Of a DNA stretch of 64,000 nt, positions 36,541-43,910 are shown one piece after another. The stretch lies in assembly GCA_944322005.1 (NCBI GenBank), contig CALUNL010000005.1, positions 62,001-126,000 of the forward strand, in the 5' to 3' direction. The notes below the pieces were generated by a model. It was not told where the DNA came from and made no database searches. It saw nothing but the letters and a program-made list of their open reading frames with translations. Made by a program: the position numbers and the translations under genes. Numbering within the stretch: the first letter of the stretch is position 1; each line of letters opens with the position of its first letter. Source of the stretch: an uncultured Alistipes sp. (GTDB taxonomy: Bacteria > Bacteroidota > Bacteroidia > Bacteroidales > Rikenellaceae).

Positions 36541-37014
36541 TCATTCTCCCTGTTTATTCATGTATTCGCCTATGATGCGCGCAGCGTCGCCCACATACTC
36601 CACGCAGGGACGCTTGCGGTAGTACTCTTCGGTGCGTGCGGCCGGAGTCGGGTCGCAGTCATCCTTTTCGAGTCCCAGCAGCCGGCGGCATACGATGTCG
36701 CCGTTCTGACGGCGGAATGCCCCGGCGAACTCCTGCACGAGCACGTAGTTCCTCTTTTTGGCGGCCATGTCGCTGTTCGTCGGGCATGGGGATAGGAATC
36801 CGGCTATCATTGACATGCCGCTGACCGTACCGCACACTTCGCGCATGCGGCCCATGCCTCCGCCGAAAGGGGCGGCTATCGTGGCAGCCAGTTCCGGGTC
36901 GAGCCCGATTATGTCGGTGTAGGCCAGCACGACCGACTGGCAGCAGTTGTAGCCGCTGCGGAAGAGCGATTTGGCCCTCTCCACGCGGGCCTCTATGTCT
37001 ATTTTTTCCTGCAT
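36541..37014 (-). CDS. C-GCAxxG-C-C family protein
   Basis: 157 residues of the redox-type family named for its Cys pattern. Visible are YNCCQSVVLAY (about 22-32), APFGGGMGRMREVCGTVSGMSM (about 48-69) and later Cys in FLSPCPTN, DIVCRRLLG, KDDCDP and KRPCVEYV. The consensus GCA is represented by GCGxxG-like sequence, so the metal or cofactor role is inference. ATG 37014 is my start; an in-frame ATG further upstream would run through the terminator of the kinase gene pair. Confidence 0.82.
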   Translation of the reverse strand: MQEKIDIEARVERAKSLFRSGYNCCQSVVLAYTDIIGLDPELAATIAAPFGGGMGRMREVCGTVSGMSMIAGFLSPCPTNSDMAAKKRNYVLVQEFAGAFRRQNGDIVCRRLLGLEKDDCDPTPAARTEEYYRKRPCVEYVGDAARIIGEYMNKQGE

Positions 37015-37046
37015 ATGTCGTCCTGTATGTTGCGAAACCTGTTGCG

Positions 37047-37080
37047 AAAAGAATCCCGCACCGCCTTGCAGTGGTGCGGG
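37047..37080 (-). terminator. Terminator of the zeta-like kinase / small-protein unit
   Basis: CCCGCACC (37055-37062) pairs with GGTGCGGG (37073-37080). Read on the minus strand the stem is followed by ATTCTTTT. Confidence 0.7.
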
Positions 37081-37102
37081 TGTCAAATATGACTGTGCAG
37101 TG

Positions 37103-37267
37103 CTATTCGGCCTTGATGTCGGAGGCCTTGATATGTATTACCTGGTCGCCGCGCATCACGACAAGCTCGCCGTCCTCGCGGATGGTCTTCTCGATAAGGC
37201 GTTTACGCGCAAGGAGTATTCCGGCGTTGATCTTTTCCTGCAACTGCTTGATTTCAATTTCGCTCAT
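37103..37267 (-). CDS. 54-residue partner protein of the zeta-like kinase
   Basis: ATG at 37267 and TAG at 37103-37105 give a 54-residue charged peptide beginning MSEIEIKQLQEKINAGILLA, with an amphipathic N-terminal helix, an RKRLIEKTIRED linker, and a short beta C-terminus (ELVVMRGDQVIHIKASDI). It overlaps the end of the kinase gene by 14 nt. I recall similar 50-60-residue proteins next to zeta-toxin-family genes in Bacteroidetes. An antitoxin role is inference from pairing and size. There is no DNA-binding motif. Confidence 0.72.
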   Translation of the reverse strand: MSEIEIKQLQEKINAGILLARKRLIEKTIREDGELVVMRGDQVIHIKASDIKAE

Positions 37268-37835
37268 AATCGGTAATTTTTTTGTATGATGACGAATCTT
37301 TTATTTCAATACCTGAATCCTTGCCTCCGGATGCGATTATCCTGATATCCGGGTCTGCCGAGCTGTTGTCGTAGATTACCCAGTAGTCGCATATCGGGGC
37401 ATACATGGTTATCAGATTTCTTATTCCGGCATTGTAGCGGCGCCGTATGACGTCGGCGGGGATGTCGTGCCCTCCGTCGCTCACCCGAAGTGCCACGCGC
37501 TCGATGGCCTGCTCAGGCGTAGGAAGCCAGAAGAAGAGGAGGGATACGAAATATCCCTTGCGCTGGGCCATCTCTATGAGCCTTACATATGAACGGGTGG
37601 CGAGTGTGGTTTCGAATGCGAAATTCTCCTCGGTGGTGAGCAGATCGTCGATTCGCTGCAGCATGAGCCGTCCCGCCTCTATGGCCACGTTGCCCGGATT
37701 GAAGGGTGAGAGACCCTTCGCGATTTCGTCGGCATTGACGAATTCGCGGCAGTTCAGCATCTCCGGCAAGATGGAGTACGATGCAGTCGTTTTCCCCGCA
37801 CCGTTGCAGCCTGCTATGACGAACAGTTTAGGCAT
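37254..37835 (-). CDS. Zeta-toxin-family P-loop kinase
   Basis: 193 residues. Walker A GCNGAGKTT (residues 9-17); the Asp of NADEIAKGL (about 37-45) is in the position of the zeta-toxin substrate-binding region; FAFETTLATRSYV (about 74-86) and an Arg-rich RRRYNAGIRN lid segment near 150 follow. Zeta toxins phosphorylate UDP-N-acetylglucosamine, but related solo kinases phosphorylate other small molecules, so toxicity is not established. ATG 37835 is chosen because the P-loop starts eight residues later. It has its own promoter and overlaps the small partner gene. Confidence 0.82.
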   Translation of the reverse strand: MPKLFVIAGCNGAGKTTASYSILPEMLNCREFVNADEIAKGLSPFNPGNVAIEAGRLMLQRIDDLLTTEENFAFETTLATRSYVRLIEMAQRKGYFVSLLFFWLPTPEQAIERVALRVSDGGHDIPADVIRRRYNAGIRNLITMYAPICDYWVIYDNSSADPDIRIIASGGKDSGIEIKDSSSYKKITDYERN

Positions 37836-37855
37836 GACACAACAAGTCAACACGG

Positions 37856-37887
37856 CAAAGATAAACAATTTTGCGTCATTAAACAAA
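37856..37887 (-). promoter_or_regulatory. Promoter of the zeta-like kinase / small-protein unit
   Basis: On the minus strand TTTG (37887-37884), 20 nt, TATCTTTG (37863-37856). The -7 element ends 20 nt before the ATG at 37835. Confidence 0.65.
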
Positions 37888-37994
37888 TCCCGTGCCGGTG
37901 GCCTCGCTGACTGCCGGTCCGCATGCCTCGGCGTTTTCTTCCTCTCACGCGCGCGCAGGGCCGTTTTTGCTCCGGTGAATAAAAGTTTGCCGCA

Positions 37995-38054
37995 GACAAA
38001 ATGTCACATTTTGTAGCAAAGGGTGGGGCAAACCGGATAAAATGGGTATCTTTG
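37995..38054 (+). promoter_or_regulatory. Inverted repeat and -7 element upstream of the receiver/PPDK-N gene
   Basis: ACAAAATGTCACATTTTGT (37996-38014) has perfect 8-base arms around TCA, and includes GACAAAATGTC. TATCTTTG (38047-38054) fits the -7 element; I see no good -33. The inverted repeat is about 33 bp upstream and could be an operator. The rest of 37888-37994 shows nothing I recognise. Confidence 0.45.
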
Positions 38055-38083
38055 TAAGATGTAAACACAATACCGGCAATTCA

Positions 38084-41035
38084 ATGGATATCTGGCACAA
38101 CGAAAAGGGAATCGACTACTTCTCGCTCATGAGCCGACGCATACGGCGCATCCTCCTGGTCTGCAGCAGTTACGACAGCTATTCGCTCGAGGAGGACGGG
38201 CGCATCGAGGCGCAGATCGCGCAGGAGTATTCGGAACTGAACCTGAGCAATCCGCCGTCGATAGTGCAGGTGGAGTCCACGCGCGAGGCTCTCGAACTTG
38301 GAGACGAACTCTACAACTTCGATCTTGTGATAACGATGTACAACGTCGGAGACATCGACGTATTCTCCTTCTCCCGCGAGATGAAGCAGCGCTGCCCGGC
38401 TACGCCTATCGTCCTGCTTACGAGTTTTTCGCGCGAGGTTTACAGACGCATAGGGGAGCAGGACCGCTCGTCGCTCGACTACGTGTTCTGCTGGAACAAT
38501 TCGACCGACCTCATAATAGCCATAATCAAGTTGCTGGAGGACAGCATGAATGCCGAGCACGACATTCTCGAGGTGGGCGTGCAGACCATCCTGCTGGTCG
38601 AGGACTCGGTGCGCTACTACTCCACATATCTGCCGGCCGTCTACAAACTCGTGTTGCAGCAGAACCAGGCATCGGTGCGCGACGCGCTCAACGAACAGCA
38701 GCAGATAATGCGCAAGCGCGCCCGTCCGAAGATTCTCATGGCGACGAACTATACCGATGCTGTGGCTCTGTACGAGAAGTACAAGAACAACATGCTCGGT
38801 GTAATCTCCGACGTGGGATTTGTCATCCACAAGAATGACAATCCGGAGGACGAGAAACTCGATGCCGGCATCGACCTCTGCAACCTTATCCGCCACGACA
38901 ACCCGACGATGCCTTTCCTGATGCAGTCGTCTCAGGAGAGCATGCGCGCGGTGGCCGAGCAGCTCGGGGTGGGGTTCATTGTCAAGAACTCCAAGACGCT
39001 GATCCACGAACTCGGCGAGTACATCGGCCGCGAATTCGCCTTCGGCGACTTTGTGCTCGTCGACCCGGAGACGGGCGACGAGATCGGAAGGGCGAAGGAC
39101 CTGCACGGACTGGAGCGCGTGATGCACTCCGTACCCGAAAAGATACTCTACGACGTAGCCATACACAACTATCTCTCGAAGTGGCTGCTTTCCCGCGGTA
39201 TTTTCTCTCTGGGCAAGACATTCCGCACGATGTCGGTCGATTCGTTCAGGAATATTGCCGACATGCGGCAGTTCATTACCGACAACATCCGCGACTACCG
39301 CATAAAGCAGGGACTGGGCGTGGTGGCGAAGTTCTCGCCGGAGACATACAACGATGCCATATGGTTCTCGCGGCTCGGCAACGGCTCCATAGGAGGCAAG
39401 GCCCGCGGCCTGGCCTTCATGAACCACATCCTGCAGAAATACAACCTCTACAACGAGTGGGAGGGCGTCCGCGTGCTGGTGCCGCGCACGCTTGTCATCA
39501 CGACCGAGTATTTCGACCGCTTCATCATCGAGAACGGCCTCCAGTATGTCATAAACGCCGACATATCCGATGCGGAGATACTTTCGGAGTTCGTCGCGTC
39601 GAGCCTGCCGCAGGATTTGATGGAGGCTCTGCGCATATTCATCCGCCATGTCCGCAAGCCGCTGGCCATACGCTCGTCGTCGAAACTCGAGGACTCCTAT
39701 TACCAGCCTTTCGCCGGAATCTACTCGACCTACATGATTCCGCACACGGAGAACGAGGACCAGGAGCTGCGCCTCCTGTCGAAGGCCATAAAGAGCGTGT
39801 ATGCCTCCGTATACTTCGCCTCGTCGAGGGCCTACATAACGGCCACTGCCAACGTCATCTCGGAGGAGAAGATGGCCATCGTGATCGAGGAGCTGTGCGG
39901 CTCGGAGGACGGCGGGTATTTCTTCCCGACATTCTCGGGTGTGGCGCGTTCGCTGAACTTCTATCCGATAGGCTACGAGCAGCCGGAGGACGGAATCGCC
40001 AAGGTGGCGTTCGGGCTCGGCAAGGCGGTCGTCGAGGGTGAGCAGGTGCTGCGGTTCTCGCCGAAATACCCGAACCACGTGCTGCAGACATCCACGCCTG
40101 CGCTGGCCATGAGGGACACTCAGCAGGTGATGTACGCCCTGAACCTCAAGCCGGAGAAGTTCAAGACGTCGCTCGACGATGCCGTGAACCTCGAGCGGAT
40201 CAACATTGCCGACTGCACCCGCTTCCGCAACCTCAAGCATGTCGCATCGACGTGGGACATGCAGGGTATGCGCATGGTCGATTCGCCGCTTGCGGAGGGC
40301 ATGAAGGTCATCACCTTCGCCCACATATTGAAGTACGGCACCTTCCCTCTGCCGGAGATACTTACGCGCCTGCTCGAGATAGGACAGCGCGAGATGAAGT
40401 GCTGCGTGGAGATTGAGTTCGCCGCAAATCTCGACCGCGGAAACAAGCTCCGGATATTCAACGTCCTGCAAATCCGCCCGATAGCCTCCGGCAATGCCTC
40501 GGCGGCGGTCGACTGGTCGCAGATTGACGATAGCAATGCGATAATCACCTCCGACAGCGCGCTCGGAACGGGCGCCGTCGAGGGCGTGCGCGACATCATA
40601 TATCTTCGCAGGGAGAGTTTCGACCCGTCGGCGACCGTGAAGATGGCGGCCGAAATAACGCGGCTGAACGAGAAGATGCGCAAGGAGCGGCGCCCGTATG
40701 TGCTTATTGGCTACGGCCGTTGGGGCTCGAGCAATCCGTGGCTCGGGGTGCCGGTGAAGTGGGGCGATATCTCGGAGGTGAAGGTCATCGTCGAGTGCGG
40801 TCTCGACAACTTCCGCATCGAACCGAGCCAGGGTACGCACTTCTTCCAGAACATGACCTCGTTCGGCGTTGGGTACATAGCCGTGAACCCTTATGCCGGC
40901 CAGGGTACGCTCGACCTCGAGCGGCTGGATGCGATGCCGGCCGTTGAGGAGTCGGAGTATGTGCGCGTGGTGCGTTTCGACGCTCCGCTTCAAATCTGCA
41001 TCGACGGTGTGGGCAACCGCGCCCTTGTGAAGTGA
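38084..41035 (+). CDS. Receiver-domain / PEP-pyruvate-binding (PPDK_N) fusion protein
   Basis: 983 residues. Residues about 20-150 look like a degenerate receiver domain. A second receiver-like domain (about 167-320) keeps E173-D174 (LLVEDS), the phospho-acceptor-like D243 (VISDVG) and K301 (IVKNS). From about 430 comes a PPDK_N-type ATP-grasp region: GSIGGKARGLAFMN, RSSSKLEDSYYQPFAGIYST, and EIEFAAN...LQIRPI. The phospho-histidine swivel domain and PEP/TIM-barrel domain of true PPDK or PEP synthase are absent. Substrate unknown; often annotated as phosphoenolpyruvate synthase, which I doubt. ATG 38084 follows the -7 element; an earlier ATG at 38042 precedes it. Confidence 0.82.
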   Translation: MDIWHNEKGIDYFSLMSRRIRRILLVCSSYDSYSLEEDGRIEAQIAQEYSELNLSNPPSIVQVESTREALELGDELYNFDLVITMYNVGDIDVFSFSREMKQRCPATPIVLLTSFSREVYRRIGEQDRSSLDYVFCWNNSTDLIIAIIKLLEDSMNAEHDILEVGVQTILLVEDSVRYYSTYLPAVYKLVLQQNQASVRDALNEQQQIMRKRARPKILMATNYTDAVALYEKYKNNMLGVISDVGFVIHKNDNPEDEKLDAGIDLCNLIRHDNPTMPFLMQSSQESMRAVAEQLGVGFIVKNSKTLIHELGEYIGREFAFGDFVLVDPETGDEIGRAKDLHGLERVMHSVPEKILYDVAIHNYLSKWLLSRGIFSLGKTFRTMSVDSFRNIADMRQFITDNIRDYRIKQGLGVVAKFSPETYNDAIWFSRLGNGSIGGKARGLAFMNHILQKYNLYNEWEGVRVLVPRTLVITTEYFDRFIIENGLQYVINADISDAEILSEFVASSLPQDLMEALRIFIRHVRKPLAIRSSSKLEDSYYQPFAGIYSTYMIPHTENEDQELRLLSKAIKSVYASVYFASSRAYITATANVISEEKMAIVIEELCGSEDGGYFFPTFSGVARSLNFYPIGYEQPEDGIAKVAFGLGKAVVEGEQVLRFSPKYPNHVLQTSTPALAMRDTQQVMYALNLKPEKFKTSLDDAVNLERINIADCTRFRNLKHVASTWDMQGMRMVDSPLAEGMKVITFAHILKYGTFPLPEILTRLLEIGQREMKCCVEIEFAANLDRGNKLRIFNVLQIRPIASGNASAAVDWSQIDDSNAIITSDSALGTGAVEGVRDIIYLRRESFDPSATVKMAAEITRLNEKMRKERRPYVLIGYGRWGSSNPWLGVPVKWGDISEVKVIVECGLDNFRIEPSQGTHFFQNMTSFGVGYIAVNPYAGQGTLDLERLDAMPAVEESEYVRVVRFDAPLQICIDGVGNRALVK

Positions 41036-41057
41036 CATAAAGACTTTTTGGCGTATC

Positions 41058-41095
41058 GTGCTGCAGGTCCTGTAGAGGTCTGCAGCACCTTTTTT
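41058..41095 (+). terminator. Intrinsic terminator after the fusion gene
   Basis: GTGCTGCAG (41058-41066) pairs with CTGCAGCAC (41080-41088); six Ts follow. Bases 41096-41254 hold only an AT-rich stretch before the Clp gene and no clear promoter. Confidence 0.88.
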
Positions 41096-41254
41096 GTCCG
41101 GCCGGACGCGGAAAACGCCCGTTTTTGCCGTATGTAATGTTCTGGGCTTCACGATATTTGCCGCAGTGCTCTCTCCCGCCTTTCTATTTAACATAATATT
41201 TTATTATCGGGCGCGTTATCCATGCAGGTTAACAGGTTAATGAGAAAAAATGTT

Positions 41255-43714
41255 ATGCAAGTCAAAATATCGAAAGCTTTGGAGGGTGTTATCGCCCGTA
41301 CGACGTTCGACGCCGCCAAGGGCGGTATCGACCACTCGCTGAAAGACTGTCTGATGCTCCAGATTCTCCGTGAAGAGGGCTCCATGGCCTGCCGCCTGCT
41401 CTCGTCCCGCCTGAAGGACTGGGAACTCTACCAGATTCGCCTGCGCATACAGCGCGGCATCGCCGATGCCCCCGGCGAGGGGCTTGACCCGCAGGACTTT
41501 TTCCTCCACTACGTAACCTCACTGCGCCGCCGCTTCGGCGATGCCGGGAGCGTTTCGACGGTGCATGCGATGGTGGAGATACTCGGTGACCCGTCGACAT
41601 GCTCGTCGCAGGTGTTCCGGATGTATGGCATCACCTCATCGACCCTGACGGAGGAGATGGAGACTCTCGCATCGGAAAAGTCCGACGTGCAGCCGCAGCC
41701 GTTGCAGCCGCCGGCATTCCATGTGTCGGACACGTTCGGTGCGGCCGATTCGGAGAGGCGGCCTTCGGAGATGATATTGCGGTTCGGAGTCGACCTGACG
41801 CAGATGGCCCGCGAGGGGCGTCTCGATCCGGTCGTGGGCCGCGAGCGCGAGATAGAGCGTGTGGTGCAGATACTCTCGCGCCGCAAGAAGAACAACCCTG
41901 TCCTCGTCGGGGAGGCGGGTGTCGGCAAGAGCGCCGTCGTCGAGGGGCTTGCGCTGATGATAGCATCGGGGGATGTGCCTTTCACGATTGCGGGAAAGAC
42001 GGTGGTGTCGCTCGACGTGTCGTCGCTCGTGGCTGGGACGAAGTTCCGCGGCGAGTTCGAGGAGCGCATGCAGCAGCTCATCGATGAGCTGAAGCGCTCG
42101 AAGGATACGATAGTATTCATCGACGAGATACATACAATCGTCGGGGCCGGCGCCACACAGGGGAGTCTCGATACGGCCAACATCCTCAAGCCTGCGCTCG
42201 CCCGCGGCGAATTGCAGGTGATAGGGGCCACGACCCTCGACGAGTTCCGCGAGAACATCGAACGGGATTCGGCCCTCGAGCGTCGTTTCCAGAGGGTGAT
42301 GGTCGAGCCGCCGACGGCCGAGCAGACACTCGGTATATTGCGCAACATCGCACCGATGTACGAGCGCCACCACGGCGTGCGCTATACGGAGGAGGCTCTG
42401 CGCGCATGTGTCGAGCTCACCGGACGCTATGTCACCGACCGCAACTTCCCGGACAAGGCCATAGATGCGATGGACGAGGCCGGTTCCCGTGCCCATATCT
42501 CCAGGATCGGGCGCCCGGAGCAGGTGCGCGAACTGGAGAGGATGCTTGCGGAGGCGCAGTCGGAGCGCCGCGAGGCGGCCAAGTCGCACATGTACGAGCG
42601 GGCCGCATCGGCGCGGCTGCGGGAGATGGGGCTACGGGCGCGTCTGAACGAGAAATATATGGAGTGGAGACGCTCGGTGGAGTCGGCCCCGCCGGAGATT
42701 GTCGCGGCCGATGTGGCGGGAGTTATAACCTCGATGACCGGCGTGCCGGCCGAAAGGCTTAAGGAGAGCGATTCGGCACGACTGAACGGCCTGCAGTCCC
42801 ATCTCTCGTCGAAGGTCATAGGCCAGGACGATGCGGTAGAGCGCGTTAGCCGCATCATCAGGCGCTCGCGGGCCGGGCTCCGCGACGAGAACCGACCGAT
42901 GGGCGTGTTCCTCTTCGTTGGGCCGACGGGCGTGGGCAAGACGCTGCTTGCGAAGGAGCTGTCGAAGTGGATGTTCGACGGCGGCGACGGCCTCGTGCGT
43001 CTCGACATGTCGGAGTACGGCGAACGCCACAGCGTTGCACGCCTTACCGGCTCTCCGCCGGGGTATGTCGGCTACGGCGAGGGCGGCCAGCTTACGGAGG
43101 CCGTGCGCCGCCGTCCCTACTCGGTGATACTGCTCGACGAGATAGAGAAGGCGCATCCGGATGTCTTCGACACGATGCTGCAACTGCTCGACGAGGGCCG
43201 TCTTACCGACGGCTCCGGACGGACGGTCGATTTCCGCAATACGGTAATCATAATGACCTCCAATGCCGGTTCGCGCGATGCGGCCGTACGCGGCTCCAGA
43301 GCCGGATATGCCACCCCGTCGAAGAGCGAGGCGGAGGATATGGCGGCGGGAGACGAGTGCCGGAAGGCTCTCGAGCGGACCTTCTCGCCGGAGTTCCTGA
43401 ACCGCATCGACGACATAATCTTGTTCCGCGAACTTACCGAAACGGATGTCGAACGAATCGTCGAGACCGAGCTCGGAGGGCTCTTTTCGCGCATGTCGAA
43501 GCTCGGTTACGGCATCCGTGTGACGGCCGGCGCCCGCCGGGAGCTTGCCGCACTCGGGTATGAACGCCGCTATGGCGCAAGGGCGCTCAAGAGGGTGCTG
43601 GCCGACAAGGTCGAGACTCCGGTCTCGAACATGATTATCGACGGCATGCTCCGCAGCGGCGATACGATAGTTGTCGGGAAGTCGCGTTCGGGCATTGTCC
43701 TCAAGGTGGCCTGA
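41255..43714 (+). CDS. clpC: ClpC/ClpA-type AAA+ unfoldase subunit
   Basis: 819 residues, two AAA+ modules. Clp_N-like domain at about 1-140; AAA-1 Walker A GEAGVGKSAVVEG (about 219-231) and Walker B VFIDEIHTIVGAG; a short middle coil with a UVR-like segment (REAAKSHMYERAASARLREMG, about 440-460); AAA-2 Walker A GPTGVGKTLLAKEL (about 554-567) and GYVGYGEGGQLTEAVRRRPYSVILLDEIEKAHPD; Clp C-terminal domain. It feeds proteins to ClpP. In the loop where ClpC has a [LIV]GF tripeptide the sequence reads AGY, a conservative change. Start is ATG 41255; ATGs at 41240 and 41222 would add 5 or 11 residues. Confidence 0.9.
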   Translation: MQVKISKALEGVIARTTFDAAKGGIDHSLKDCLMLQILREEGSMACRLLSSRLKDWELYQIRLRIQRGIADAPGEGLDPQDFFLHYVTSLRRRFGDAGSVSTVHAMVEILGDPSTCSSQVFRMYGITSSTLTEEMETLASEKSDVQPQPLQPPAFHVSDTFGAADSERRPSEMILRFGVDLTQMAREGRLDPVVGREREIERVVQILSRRKKNNPVLVGEAGVGKSAVVEGLALMIASGDVPFTIAGKTVVSLDVSSLVAGTKFRGEFEERMQQLIDELKRSKDTIVFIDEIHTIVGAGATQGSLDTANILKPALARGELQVIGATTLDEFRENIERDSALERRFQRVMVEPPTAEQTLGILRNIAPMYERHHGVRYTEEALRACVELTGRYVTDRNFPDKAIDAMDEAGSRAHISRIGRPEQVRELERMLAEAQSERREAAKSHMYERAASARLREMGLRARLNEKYMEWRRSVESAPPEIVAADVAGVITSMTGVPAERLKESDSARLNGLQSHLSSKVIGQDDAVERVSRIIRRSRAGLRDENRPMGVFLFVGPTGVGKTLLAKELSKWMFDGGDGLVRLDMSEYGERHSVARLTGSPPGYVGYGEGGQLTEAVRRRPYSVILLDEIEKAHPDVFDTMLQLLDEGRLTDGSGRTVDFRNTVIIMTSNAGSRDAAVRGSRAGYATPSKSEAEDMAAGDECRKALERTFSPEFLNRIDDIILFRELTETDVERIVETELGGLFSRMSKLGYGIRVTAGARRELAALGYERRYGARALKRVLADKVETPVSNMIIDGMLRSGDTIVVGKSRSGIVLKVA

Positions 43715-43733
43715 CACGGTCCGACCGCAAAGG

Positions 43734-43763
43734 AGCGGGGGCGTTCGCAGCCCCCGCTTTTTT
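43734..43763 (+). terminator. Intrinsic terminator after clpC
   Basis: AGCGGGGGC (43734-43742) pairs with GCCCCCGCT (43750-43758), followed by a T-tract. The following 120 bases hold only the next promoter. Confidence 0.92.
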
Positions 43764-43864
43764 GTTGCCCGTCTGCGGGTTGCGCCGTGCTGCCGGCACG
43801 GTTCCGAGTTGCCGGCTGGCGTATTCTGATGATTTCCGGAGGGCGTTATACCAACAAATGGCAA

Positions 43865-43895
43865 TTGTCGGATTTTCCGTCACCCGGTAATTTTG
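43865..43895 (+). promoter_or_regulatory. Promoter of the TonB-receptor / DUF4876 / DUF6850 cluster
   Basis: TTG (43865-43867), 20 nt, TAATTTTG (43888-43895). The ATG at 43911 is only 16 nt beyond the -7 element, so the leader is short. Confidence 0.6.
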
Positions 43896-43910
43896 CAGGC
43901 GACGAAACAG

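Noticed and set aside
38081..41194. A 1,037-codon open frame on the minus strand
   Set aside because: It lies entirely opposite the receiver/PPDK-N gene. Its product is Arg/His/Leu-rich without domains, a by-product of the GC-rich codon use of the real gene.
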